Assembly: GCA_004794785.1 (NCBI GenBank)
Contig: SJOL01007572.1
Location: 588,822-652,821, forward strand
Length of the DNA stretch: 64,000 nucleotides
Direction: 5' to 3'
Source of the DNA: Opisthorchis felineus
Taxonomy: Eukaryota; Platyhelminthes; Trematoda; Opisthorchiida; Opisthorchiidae
The position numbers were made by a program, and so were the translations under genes. Below are positions 1 through 11,700 of the stretch, one piece after another (the stretch's first letter is position 1; the number at the start of each line of letters is the position of its first letter). The notes under the pieces were generated by a model. It was not told the origin of the DNA. It made no database searches and saw only the letters and a program-made list of their open reading frames with translations.

Positions 1-76
1 GGACAAAGTGCACTTGTTGGAATGCAAAGTTACCATAGGGCCCCTTTTCGCTCCTGAGCTTTCCTTGGGGTGTTCC

Positions 77-478
77 TCAGGACGCAACTATATACTTGTG
101 GCCTTTGATGCCTTCCAGATCTGCAGCTATATCTGGCTGACGAGTCTGCTTTCCACCAGGTCGTGTCTTTGACGTAACGGCAGGGCTAGGTAAACCGAGG
201 TGAGACCTATTCGTAGGAAAGAACCAGTGAGAACTGCCCTCCTTCAGCCGTGTTCCGCAACGGTGGAAGCTCCAACCAGCACCCTGTGATAGCCAAGAAT
301 GAATGTCGAGACTCAAACAAGGTGGGCTATAATTACCTTGTTTGAGGACATCCGGGACAAAGCACCCCCACCAAGAAAAGCTGAACACCCACCAGCTTTG
401 GGGTATCAGAATGCCCCATACAGATTCGGTTGTTCTGACATCGTGTAAGCCGAACTCGTGATCAGGTTCTTCGGCCAC
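77..478 (-). other. anonymous 133-codon open frame at left edge, possibly repeat-derived
   Basis: The minus-strand frame starts ATG at 478 and ends at 77. It is Trp- and Pro-rich with no recognised domain. The DNA is more GC-rich than its surroundings and carries a 12-bp perfect inverted repeat (312-346), which suggests a dispersed element rather than a host exon. I cannot name the element. Confidence 0.15.
312..346. repeat. perfect 12-bp inverted repeat (hairpin)
   Basis: Arm CTCAAACAAGGT (312-323), an 11-base spacer, then ACCTTGTTTGAG (335-346), a perfect reverse complement. It could form a stable cruciform or RNA hairpin. It sits inside the minus-strand frame 77-478. No flanking tandem or palindromic structure was seen. 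Confidence 0.9.
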
Positions 479-480
479 AT

Positions 481-2181
481 GACAGTTTTCGACACCAAGA
501 CAAACGAATTTGACGATTTTAAGGCATGATTTTTGTCGGAGCCACCTTGCGTGAGTACTTGTTTTAGTTAACGCAACGCGCCAGCTGGGGGTTTCTGGAA
601 CAGTGTGAAACTCTCAGATGCTCTAGAAAAGCACTCCATGCTCCAGGGTGGTTGTGGGCACCAACCAGTTTGTAGACTTTCAGTGCAAGTTGTGGCACCG
701 AAATCGAACCCCCTCTCCTCCGGAACTTATATGAACTTATATACGTACTCAGTTTCTGCTCACGAACTACTGCCAGCGTAAGGACGTCTTCCAATCTGCC
801 GAAGTGTGTGTGGGTGTGACAAACGCGGGAAGATCATAATGGTCATGCAGGATTGACCAAGCCGCTGAGATAATCAGCAAAGTTTGTCGTAGGTGCACGG
901 TTGGAGCCCGATGAACCTTGGTGATTAATCTCGAAAGCTCACTACTCAAAGCTGATTGGTCATTTGGCTGAACTTGCAGGCAAGATTGTGCATCTTATGC
1001 TGATCGTTTCAGCTTCGTCCGGATTGCAGCAATGGGTTGAAGGTGAGTACATCTATCAACTTCACGTGCTCTGGTCAAGGGTCAAGTTTGCGTGTCCGGA
1101 TTACGGCGCAGCAACAGCAACAGATTACTGTTAACATGCTGAACAAATGGGAGTGCCTGGTCTGCATACTGCACAAATTAACGGGTAAATTGGTGGTCAA
1201 GGAACAGTTCCATATTGGATCTTGAATCCAACCATTGAAACGTTTCTATCAGTAAGAAAGATGTGACTTCGAGCTATCAGCATGAAGAGGAAATTAGTAG
1301 GGAATATATTCCGAATCCACATTGAAGTAGAGATCGTATGCCGCTGGATACTCGGGAGTTGTACATTGACATCGTTATTCTGCAATGTTTTTCACATTAA
1401 GTGCGGTCATTAAAGGTGCCACTTTTCTTTCTAATCCTCGTGTGTAACGATATGGTGGTAACGGCTCCAAATCCACGTAAGCAAAGCCTCATTCGGAGAG
1501 TCTGCTGGAAGACAGTGAGTACAGTGATGACGCTGTTCTTCTTCATGTTCAATGTTATGGAATGAATAGCAGTTTTCTGCTCTTTTAACCTTTAAAATGT
1601 GGGTTTTTCCACGAGACTCGATTTGGAATGACTTGACATTCTAAAAAAATATGCTACATGCTAGCAGCTGTCGACAAGGCGTACTGAAAACTGCTGTGTA
1701 ATCTGGGGAGGTTATGCTCCCCGCATGTGGATAGAGCTACTACAGCACATAATATTGTTTGGACAACTTCAATCAGGCTGGAGACTGACGCACTTTTTTC
1801 AGCCGATGGTATGGAGTTACTAGCGCTTCGATTACACAACCCTGGATGGAGAACATCTGTCAAATCTCAACTGCCGTTGGTGACACTTTTAACTGGGCAA
1901 CATGCTGTGGTCACTAGCACGCTGCACCCCTAAAGCAGTCAACCCACCCTAGGTGGCTCCGCCCTCCCCCCGTTTCAGTGTCTATCAGTGACACATTGGC
2001 TTTTGGTTTCTACGTTTTGTCAGTGGTAGCCATATAAGGGACACTAAGAGACAGCTACTCAACGGAGCGGATCAATGCTGAAAAACCTGATAGCAATAAA
2101 TATAATGAATGAGCGTCAGCCTACTTAAACCGCATGATACTATTATCTACATCCACTGTACATGAAAACAACAAGCATTGA
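481..2181. other. no supported gene
   Basis: Only short open frames (under 80 codons on either strand) are present. A GGGTTCGATTTCGG match to a pol III B-box lies on the minus strand near 690-712, but without a convincing A-box at the right distance. Nothing else is recognised. Confidence 0.6.
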
Positions 2182-2497
2182 TTTGTATGGGGGATTGGTG
2201 TACCCGTGGTGACAGGAACCCGTTCACTTGTAATTAATCTCGGAATACAAACAAAAACTTTGGAACTCACAAGCACCACGTATCTAACTTCGGGCGAAAA
2301 AGTGGAGGCAAACCAGTCAGGCGACCAACTAAAAGGGTGCCCAATGGAGATCGACTTTGTTACAAATTCTTTTGTCTTGGTTAGGGACAGAAGACTGGAA
2401 TTTTTGCGACTAAAAGAGCTGGTTACTAATGAAGAACTTGAGTGTATTTGGCAGTGTAAAACTCAGGGATTTGCAGCGACACGAACACGGGGTCCTG
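2182..2497 (+). CDS. candidate upstream exon of engrailed (tentative)
   Basis: The frame is open from 2182, after TGA at 2179-2181, and ends with GGT CCT G before a perfect GTAAGT donor at 2498. The leftover G (phase 1) would join GA at 13829 to make GGA, Gly, exactly where engrailed EH3 begins ([11 protein letters not shown]). The first in-frame ATG is at 2342. The encoded peptide has a single Trp-x-Cys context (CIWQCKTQ) about 14 residues before EH3, but not the conserved EH2 sequence WVYCTRYS, and no EH1 core. No strong acceptor is visible at its left side. A phase match alone has a one-in-three chance, so this could be an unrelated open stretch. The implied intron is 11.3 kb. Confidence 0.3.
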
Positions 2498-4095
2498 GTA
2501 AGTGTCTGTAGCACTCGATTCTAATGTTGTGGGACCTACTTACTTGTGCTTCCAAGTTGAATGTCAGCAGGTGCATGTACACTCAATTTCCGATATTTGT
2601 GGCTTTATTTGGGAGTGTGACAACCAGGACAGAAATCCCCATAATTTAAGTTTATTCTTTATTTAAAGTACCTATTTTTACATACTTATGATATAATCTA
2701 TTGGTAAGTCTCAAGATTCTGTTACTGTTGGCCGGTATTCAGCGTAACACTTAACTGAGCTTCTCAAAACAGATCAAGTATTCTACGGCGTAAAGCATTT
2801 CCGAGAGTTTATCTTTTGCTTGTTCCAGGTTTAGTTGTTTTACTCGCTTTGACTTCAAATACACTAAAGTCAGTGTTGTGAGCAGCGTACGGTGTCAGTA
2901 GACTTGCAGCAACAGAACAGGAAATGTACACACCTTCATTATTTTTAAAAAAATTAAGGTTGGTCAGTATATTATAACTCAAATGGTTTCACCGCCAGCA
3001 CAGCTGAATTGCATGTCAGTTGACGTCATCTCTCTTCAGAGAAAGAAAATACAATGGGTTGGGCAGATGCACGGAACTGCAGTCCGTATGACATCAGCGG
3101 GAATGAAGGCACTTTTAATCACATAATTGAACAGAGGCGTCCTGTGCTGCCGTGTAGAAATTCTAAGCCTAAGGAACTGTTGGACGGGCTTAACTGGAGG
3201 GTTTGTACGTTGTCGACGTCTATATCCATACACTGGGGCGAATTTCATCATGATTAAGGAATAAAAAATAACCGCAGTAGATCATGGCTCTCAAGAAATC
3301 CTGGCTGTGTGGTTTTGAAGTGACAAATTGTACGTCGTGTTCGGCCACCTGTTGAAGGCCCTAGCAAATTCAGTATATGACATCAAAAGTTCGTGGTTTA
3401 CCCAACCTGATAGTGAAAAGTTTTACCCAGACAGTCATTCAGACCATGTCAAAAGATTTTCTGGAAGTTTCGAAGCATAACTGTCAATACAGATTGTTCT
3501 AACCTACTCTGACGGGTAGATTTTTGTCCCACTCATTTTCCACTTTGCCTGAACATGCCTTATCTTTTGCCAATAAGATTCTATTTAATTTTAGGCCTGT
3601 TTCTGTTGCTAGCCTTCAAATGCTGAACCAACCATGAACAGAAGTGTCCCAAAATGCATCGGGATTCCCGTAACTTCGTCACACCCCAGCGATATGGCTG
3701 ATTGAGATTTTTCGCTTCACCTGCCTTTGAATAAGTCCTGGTGTTTTCAGTAATCACTTGAAGTTTTGTGACACTTCCTTGTATCCCTATTTGATCAATC
3801 GTGGAGACCACAAATGACAGGGAAACCGACCTAGCTACGTCATATCACGAAATACCGACTTTCGTAGCACTGTTAACCTTATAAAATTTACGAAAACATA
3901 ATTACTGTGTTAAGCACTGTATCCAGAAGCGCGCTCACCGTGCGGACATGTCATGACCTCGTTTGCTTAGAGTGAAGATCGTATGATGTGATGAATTAAC
4001 AACTTGGACATAATTCGGTAGTTACAAATGGTGCAGAATGCCTACATGATGCAAAGGCGGCTGTTTGCAAATGGTATTCCTTTTCTCGTCCTCCC

Positions 4096-4122
4096 CATCA
4101 TCATCATCGTCATCATCATCAG

Positions 4123-4153
<31 letters not shown>

Positions 4154-4167
4154 GTCATCATCATCAG

Positions 4168-4198
<31 letters not shown>

Positions 4199-4275
4199 GT
4201 CATCATCATCAGCATCATCAACATCATCATCATCATCATTACCATAATCAGCATCGTCCTCATGATCATCACCCT
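4096..4275. repeat. (ATC)n trinucleotide array with 45-bp higher-order period
   Basis: A run of CAT triplets is punctuated by CGT at 4108, 4153 and 4198 and by CAG at 4120, 4165 and 4210. Each set is spaced exactly 45 bp, so a 15-triplet unit has been duplicated in tandem. The 3' side (after about 4220) decays into imperfect triplets. Every frame is open on both strands (poly-Asp with Ala, poly-Ser, poly-Ile/Val, poly-Met), which is a by-product of the repeat and not evidence of coding. Confidence 0.95.
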
Positions 4276-5016
4276 CACCATCAGCATCTTCGGATATCAA
4301 GTATGACCGTCTGTGATTCCCAGTATTAACGGATTACTTTATCGTTGATCCCAAAATAGGGGAGAAGGGTGGTCTTAGCACACTTCAGATGTTTTCTATA
4401 AATGTGACCATAGGAAGCCCAATTGTTATACCCCATTGGTTGCAGACAAATCTGTCAAAGCTGATTGACTCCTTAGATTGGCATGCGTTTGTCAGGACAA
4501 ACAGAAATAAGCTGGCACAAGTGTTGACAAAAACATTCAGATAAAATATACACAGCTAGCAAGCCTATGGAATTGGACTCGGAACGTTTACACATGTTTG
4601 AACATCGGATTTCCACAAAAACCATTCTTCGTGAACCCACAAAGCATGACTGCTGAAAAACTTGGGCAGATAAGTCTTAGTCAATCTGATCTTACAGAGT
4701 GATTCAACAGGTAGTGCATTAAAGTGTAACCCGCTAATTGATGTTTCTTTGCTGAGTAGTTTTCTACGAGGACTGAATGTTGAGGTGTGCTGTAAAAGAG
4801 GTTAGTGTGCAGAACGTGGGCCAGTTATAACAAGGCCCTGCATTATGTGCACCATACAAAGCAGACTTCTGTGTGCCCTCAAACGCAGCACAGGCATAAG
4901 AATTATATGGATGTCAACTTTATTTCTGTGGAAAACGCAGTAAAGTAGCTCACAAAGTAGCCTGAAATGAGAAACCCAAGTACACATAGCGTGAACAAAA
5001 CGTCACGCCTAGAGGT

Positions 5017-5075
5017 GGAGAGGAACCACAAACCTCACGTTTATCGGTTGAGTTACCAAGGACGCTCGTCCTCCA
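5017..5075 (-). repeat. tRNA-derived SINE or tRNA pseudogene relic
   Basis: On the minus strand the stretch reads GTCCTTGGTAACTCAACCGA, like a tRNA D-arm/A-box region (TGGTAACTCAACCG). About 30 bases later comes GTGGTTCCTCTCC, resembling a pol III B-box (GGTTCGANTCC). No intact cloverleaf is formed by eye, so it is a relic rather than a working tRNA. Confidence 0.45.
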
Positions 5076-5254
5076 ACCATGCTAATGCAACTAAACTGTA
5101 CTGATTCGCAACAAGTATACCTAATTGAATGGCGTCTGATATCTCTCACGTCCAGCAGTGATCCTTTGTGTGACTTTCACTATTAGCCAGACGTTGCTAC
5201 ATTCCAGACACCCAATGAGTTTTAGGTTTAAGGTGATGAACTAGATGAATGACG

Positions 5255-5322
5255 AGCATCCACTGTAGCTCAGTCGGTAAAGCACTCGTTCGGTAGGTGG
5301 CATCCGTTGGCGGTTTAGGCGC
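5255..5322 (+). repeat. tRNA-derived SINE or tRNA pseudogene relic
   Basis: TAGCTCAGTCGG at 5266-5277 is an exact match to a tRNA A-box (TRGCNNAGTNGG) and is followed by a D-loop-like GTAAAGC. The B-box equivalent, GGCGGTTTAGGCGCAGTC, is degenerate. The relic lies about 200 bp from the minus-strand one at 5017-5075, which suggests nested or repeated insertion at this spot. Confidence 0.5.
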
Positions 5323-8072
5323 AGTCTTCTGGGAATTCTGTTACCATAAATATTTAACCTACATAAAAGCTTCTGGATGAATAAAACAAGTTCACTACTG
5401 TAAACGCGTACTTATTTTGGCTGGATATGTAGAATATCCAGGATGATCTGCCCCCGAAATCAATTGTCTTGCCAGTTGTGCTCCGTTTGAGACAAAATGT
5501 TCTCATGAAAATGATGCATATCCGGACATTGGTGGTGTACTCTTTGAATTTGTCTCCTTACTCATTTTTGAATTACTTACAGTTAGATCCTAAAACCATC
5601 GATCAATCTGCCCAAATCAAACATTTTGTCGCTTTTTAAATTAATTTTCCTCTGGGATTCAGCTTATCTCAATAGGTCTTGGTAGTATTCCAAAACACAT
5701 TTACAGGACCTATTCAAATTCAAAAGTCCTAACAGGTAAACTTAGCTGGAACAGATTTATCGGTTGTTCATTACCTAGGGAGGCGTGTGGACAAGTTCGT
5801 TTATATTCGCGTTCCACTAATTGGTAGTCTTGCCAGGGATATGCTGTCACAAAGTAAGCTCACAAGCTGTGTTGTTTGTTTCGGTCTTGTCGACAGACGA
5901 CACGAAGCGCACAAATGTCACGTGTGTTTAGTTGCCCAGGCGGTTTAGAAACAAATCTCCGTATACACTGGTATAACATTGTGGACTAAATTGTGACAAA
6001 CCGTTTGATGCACAGAGTCACTATCAGTGCTTCCATCTCTTTTACATTGGGCAAACATGCAAATTAAGGGCGAGCAAGTATATCACCACTAAGACCAGAC
6101 GTCGTGCTGACTCCGGCAGAATGGGGCTGACAAAAATGTCAGATACGTTTATTTATACCATTTGCTTAACAAGTGCTTTCGGTCTGAGCACTGCGAACCT
6201 GATGAACGTTCCTTACCGGCCACCTATCGGCAGTTCCATCGAAATCCCACAGCTACTGTCTGTGAAGAATCTATTTACGCCTCTGAAGCGGTTAGATCAA
6301 TCGAGATCAGATGAGAGAACTACGAGACGTCCTAGCGCCTAACCACAATATATCACGCTCATTAAATGATATTAGGGAAAGTGCATAATTTTACCTTGCA
6401 AGTTTGTGCTAGAGTGATGCTAAGTTCCACTGATTCATCATCTTTCTCCTTCTCAAAAACCAGCATTTTTTTCAAATAAATTAATAGATGAACGAATAAG
6501 CAACTAAATGAGTAGATAAATAAATGGTCCTATGAAAATAAGGAAGTAGCTTTAGACAATAGCCTTGCTAACAGTGATGATGATAATGCTGCTGCCGATG
6601 ATGATGAAAAAAAGCCTGGATATTTATAGCCATTCTGATGGAATGCATCAGGTATTCGACAAGCAGAGACAATATCCAAGCAAGTACCACGCACACCTTC
6701 ACCTTTTGCAACTCAAATACTGTCAGAATAATTCGGACTCTCTACTTGAATTGATGACTGAGGTTTTGGATTCCTTTCAAATTAGGTTGTGCGCTTTGAC
6801 AATATCTCATGGTACGTGCCCGTAAGGTGAAGGCATAGAGGATTTCCCAAAATCAAACTGAAATTCATACATAAACGGAAGGAGACACCTTATTTCAAAC
6901 CTTTTTTTCATTTAGCTCGGTACTTGTATTATGGGTTTTGGAGAATGTTTTCTGTCGGCAATCAACCATAAGTGAAACCACAAATTATGAAGCTGTTCTT
7001 GTTCACTTCGTCAGTTGCGACTCTTACGCCAATTTGTTGTTTGTGTACGAGGAACTTTTACACTTTACTCATAATCTTGCAACTAATGCGTAAAGAGAGA
7101 CTGAATTTTCACCATCCTAATTTGAACGCGGTTTCTGAAACTCTGGAAAGACGGACAGGCTCTCTTTAAAAAAATCCACACTTCGCCATCGTGACAATAC
7201 TGGCTACAGGGCGACTTCATTTCCTTAGACTCAACTTTTGTTTTTCTACATCTCCACTGCGACTATTAAGTTTCTGCCATTAACCTGTCCTCTAGTAAGA
7301 ATTGTATACCTGTTACACAATTGTCGAATTCTCTCGCTTTGGTGCAAATTCCGGCTGTACAAATTAGCCAGTTAAACGATGCCTGTTAGCAGTTGGACAT
7401 TCCGTTACAATGGGGTGGCCGCATTGCAGTCGAACAGCAGTGACAACAGCAGCAGCAGCAGCAGTTAATGAGGACACGGTTTTTGGGCAATTGGGAAATT
7501 CCAATTCCCGTTCAGACAGGTGGATAATTGGCCAAGCAACTAAGACAACCACGTCCACTCCCCCATTGTTTGATGGGCAGGGACAGTTGCCCGGAATACA
7601 GGTAGCACTGGAACCGAACGGCTCCATGCTTTGTTGGTGAGGGATAATTTCACTGGTCCATTTGTTTTGTGTGAAAATACCATGGGTAAATTTCAATGCA
7701 AAACTTTCCTTGGCCTGAACAAATTCCGTCGATGCTATCTCATTTTGATATATGTTGTACATACGAGAGAAACACGACTAAATATTATTTGCCTAATTAG
7801 AAATCCCGCTGCAAACTGTCATGCTTCCTTTGAATACCTCTCAGAATTTGGCAAGAATACACACAAAGTTTGCGTATGCGCAGCGGTTTCGGAATATTTA
7901 AGTTAGACATATGGTAATAGAAACACACATTATTACCGGAAGTGAGATGCAGATAATCTTAGTATTTATCAGTAGATAGCTACCGAATTTTAAAAAGCAC
8001 GAATCCTTTTGTAAACATTTCGGGGGTTTTCCGCATATGCTGTTAGGATCGGCAACCTGTCTTATAGTTCCT

Positions 8073-8075
<3 letters not shown>

Positions 8076-8136
<61 letters not shown>
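8076..8136. repeat. (AT)n microsatellite, about 30 units
   Basis: An uninterrupted AT dinucleotide run of 61 bases, flanked by CTCGG on the left and CGGAT on the right. The tract makes an IYIYIY open frame (8037-8264) that should not be read as protein. Confidence 0.97.
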
Positions 8137-8137
<1 letters not shown>

Positions 8138-8727
8138 GGATATTTCGTACCCAAGTCAGATGTGCCGATCGACAGTAGTCAAGTCACTCGAATGTAATAA
8201 ACGGTTTGATCGGAACAGAATTCGGTGCAATCCCTGGCACAAATGTAAACCTGAGGGAACGTGATGCTCAGATAGAGAGAAAAGAAATTAGTTGCAAACC
8301 GTCAGTCCGCCTAAAAACAATGGTACAACAATGAGCATCGCCACCAGTGACTTGCCTACCACCCTGGGATAACTCCTCCTCCGCCAATCTGCTTAGGTTT
8401 TTGCGTAATACCTCACATCAGCCAAATGCTAGTGAGGGCTGCCCATCATGAGGGTGGTAATAGGTAATCTGGTGGTATTCCATTAATCACACGATTAATA
8501 ATGTTGTCGTAATTAGGAGGACAATTTTGGGTTGGCAGTAATTCGAAGTGGACCGGGAAACACGCTGTTGATCCACAAGGCCGACCATATTACGGTACAT
8601 GCTTTCGTACTTTGCGCGAACCAATATGATGGAGGCTGCACCGGGAAGAATAAACCCTTTCTACACGAAATGCTAGTTCTCCATTACTGCAAAACATTGT
8701 GCCTCAAAATGTTTCATGTCCGCTCGG

Positions 8728-8749
8728 ATATATATATATATAATATATA
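8728..8749. repeat. short (AT)n microsatellite
   Basis: An AT run of about 22 bases with one interruption (TAATATATAA), preceded by CTCGG as at 8071-8075. The shared left flank suggests that both tracts belong to copies of the same dispersed element or share a founder motif. Confidence 0.85.
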
Positions 8750-11700
8750 AAATGAACAGAAAAATAGAATCCCACCTGATTACAGAGGGACTGATTCAAA
8801 TATCTGTTATACGAGTGGGTATGGCAGCGTGTCACATGACCAAGGTAGGCTGACATAGTGCTGGGTCACCTAGTTGTATTGAGGTTTTTTCAGCTGTTAC
8901 CAAGTCACGGTTTCGGTTGTATCTCTATGTGTAATCGCCCCACAGCGGGTTGTGATAGTGTTTCAGTCTTCAGGGTCAATATATCCGCAGTGCACTGATA
9001 AAGTCTGCTCTTCCTTCATCCTATTTTCATGAGTGGATATGATGAGCGATATTCGAACACAGAAATACAACGGTTCACACCTCATCAGCAAGACAGAGAA
9101 GGTGGTATGCATGTTTTCTTGCTTCGTCTCAACTTTCATATGAGTTAGGACTGGCATCAAATACTGAGGTAGCCAGTCTTGAGCTCACCTGGATTGGAAA
9201 CCTGAAGGGCATTGTAGCTGAACAGATGCATAGTGGAATTCAATTTTATGACTCAAAACTTGGTTAGAAGATGTGCTGAAATGGAGTGGAAAAGCAATGG
9301 CTAACATTTCATTCAGTTATCCATTTAGAATTGACCAAAACCCAGTCCGAGCGGTTTTGGATGGGATATCTGGAAGACATTTTTTACACCTCTAGACTCG
9401 ATAAAAGGAGACTGGGTTTAGATTTTTCAGTCAGTTTTACGTGGACCCTATTTTTTCGAACATTACACCACCAGCATCCATCACCGTGTGCCTTTGTACG
9501 TGGCGTATCTTTTAAGCAGCACTAAGTATTTGCTGTACTGTATGATTGGCCACTTGTAATCGAGTAGTGTCTGACGCATATGGTTTCACTTCAGTTGTTC
9601 GTGCTCAGCACATGAGCTAGGTCTATGACCGTCCAAACAGTCACTGAGTTAGTCGCGTCCTTTAACAAACTGTGCGTTTTTTGTTGATTGCTCCAGAGTT
9701 TGCCTATCCGGAGTTCGATCTAGTTGATTTGATATACCATTCTAAATTCTCTATGAAACAAATGTTTGACCGCAATGTATCTTTAGAGAATTGTTATCTA
9801 AAGTTACATGCAGAAATGAACCGCTGTTTGACTATTCAAAATGCAAACTGATCACCCCCTCTGAATATAGTTCCCAATGTGATTGGCGGAGCATCCCATC
9901 GTATAGTCACGAGTGGAATCACTTCAGTTTTCGTGAGTTGGCAGGACAGGAACCCAATTGTGTTTCACAGTATCGAGGATAGTTCTCAAAAATGAATCAC
10001 TCCTCCTTTCGTCTTCATTCGACATGTGATCATCAAGTGTAGGTTTGATTGAATTTCCAACGTGATTAGCTTTCTCGTGGGCAGGAAAATCTTGACACCT
10101 CGTTGGGAGTTTACCGGGCTTTATCAGCCGTTGGTGAGATTTAAAGTTTGAATGTCTATTTGTTACTCTTCAGTGAGCATGAGCAGGCGACGAAGTCAGT
10201 CAGTGGGCATCAAAGAATGGCACGTAGAAGCGGATAATCTGCAACAGGTTGAGTGGGAATGCACGAAAACGACATAGTTCCCCTTGTCAGAGATGACTGA
10301 TTCCTTCATTAGGATGCGGTCAAGCAGAGCAAACTTAATAAACCAAACGTTATCGAGAAGTGTGTAACTGATGAGCTTTATAAATCAAGGCAATTCAGTT
10401 GTGATAGTCTGTTGATGAGGAAAAGACTGAGTTTATGTGCCATGAGTGTGATTTTTATTTATAATAAAACAACGCGTTTCATTTTTGAAGTTGTAGATTT
10501 CTGGTCAGCTTATTGGCAGATGGTTTTTGTGCAGAAACCAGCGCCTCCAGATACCCTGACATGAGCTCACTAATGGATGTGTCTGACATTATTACCGCTT
10601 TTCACAAGACCTGCGGGGAACAATCAGTTAGAGGACTTCACTTAATCAGGGCTAAATAGACGTATAGTGGCAAAGGTAACCTGTAAAAACTGTTTTGCAC
10701 CTTAGCATGATTCTTTGGGTTGTACTGGCCAATAAACAAAGAATCCGGTTGAGCGGAGCATCATTTAGGGTACTCTCTCCCCAATGCTAGCAGAGACGTC
10801 CCCATTTATTCGTATCTTATCGAAAGGAGAAACTCTAGAGGACGCTAATTTGGTGCCTCCATCTTCTTCATCCGGATCATTAATTGCAAATAAGGCTCAC
10901 TTACAAAAAGGCCTTATTTAAATTTTGCTGATTCCAGCTTCTGGTTTACTTTGATCCAAATTTCTCTTGGTCGATAATTTTAGCTGGGCCCAGCAAAGGT
11001 TTTCATGTGACGCAGTAGTGAGTAATTTAAGCATACCTTACGAGTAAATTAGCTCAAACTGATGCTGGCATTTCCAGCAAATTTCAGGAATACTTATTTT
11101 GGTGAGAATCTTAAGGTCAAAGCTATTTGGTCATAATTGCTGTATAAAGATTTGTTCACTCTAACCTAACCTCAGCGATGCGGAAAATCCGTATCTAAAG
11201 CGAGAAGGTGAACTAACACACAGATTCCTGTACCCTACGTGATGCCATTGATTCTAATGCATCCTCACACCCATTACTCACTGTGTTTCACCGGCTACCA
11301 CCAAATAGTCCCACATTAAGTGAAATATTCAGTCTGACCTCTCCTGGTAGATCTATCTTTGCGTAGCTTGACTGACGGGGAAAGTGAGTAATTTCCCTGA
11401 TCAGTAGAAAAACCTAGTGCTATTTATTTATTTGGGATCACCAGCTTCATAGGCTAGTTGTGGTTTGTCCACTGTGCAACACTAACGCCACCTGGGAATA
11501 GTGTTTTCTGTTTGCTTGGAAAACATAATTCTCCGATAACGTTCAGTTGGCCTTCACACACCTCCAGTCTGCAGAAGGTCGGCTCATTGAAAGCTTAAGT
11601 CTGAGTTAAGTGACCAAGAGTTCTTTGTTATTTTATTCTCGCCACCTTCGTTTCCACTTATCGCTCAGCAGACCATGGTTTCCCGAGAAGCACAACAATG

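Noticed and set aside
4022..4306. Open frames encoding poly-Asp, poly-Ser or poly-Met
   Set aside because: All are translations of the same triplet microsatellite in different frames and strands.
7364..7762. 132-codon minus-strand frame with an Ala run
   Set aside because: No domain; the Ala run comes from a short CAG/GCA repeat, and plus-strand frames overlap it.
8037..8264. Frame with alternating Ile-Tyr
   Set aside because: Produced by the (AT)n tract; the same artefact occurs at 42587-42871.
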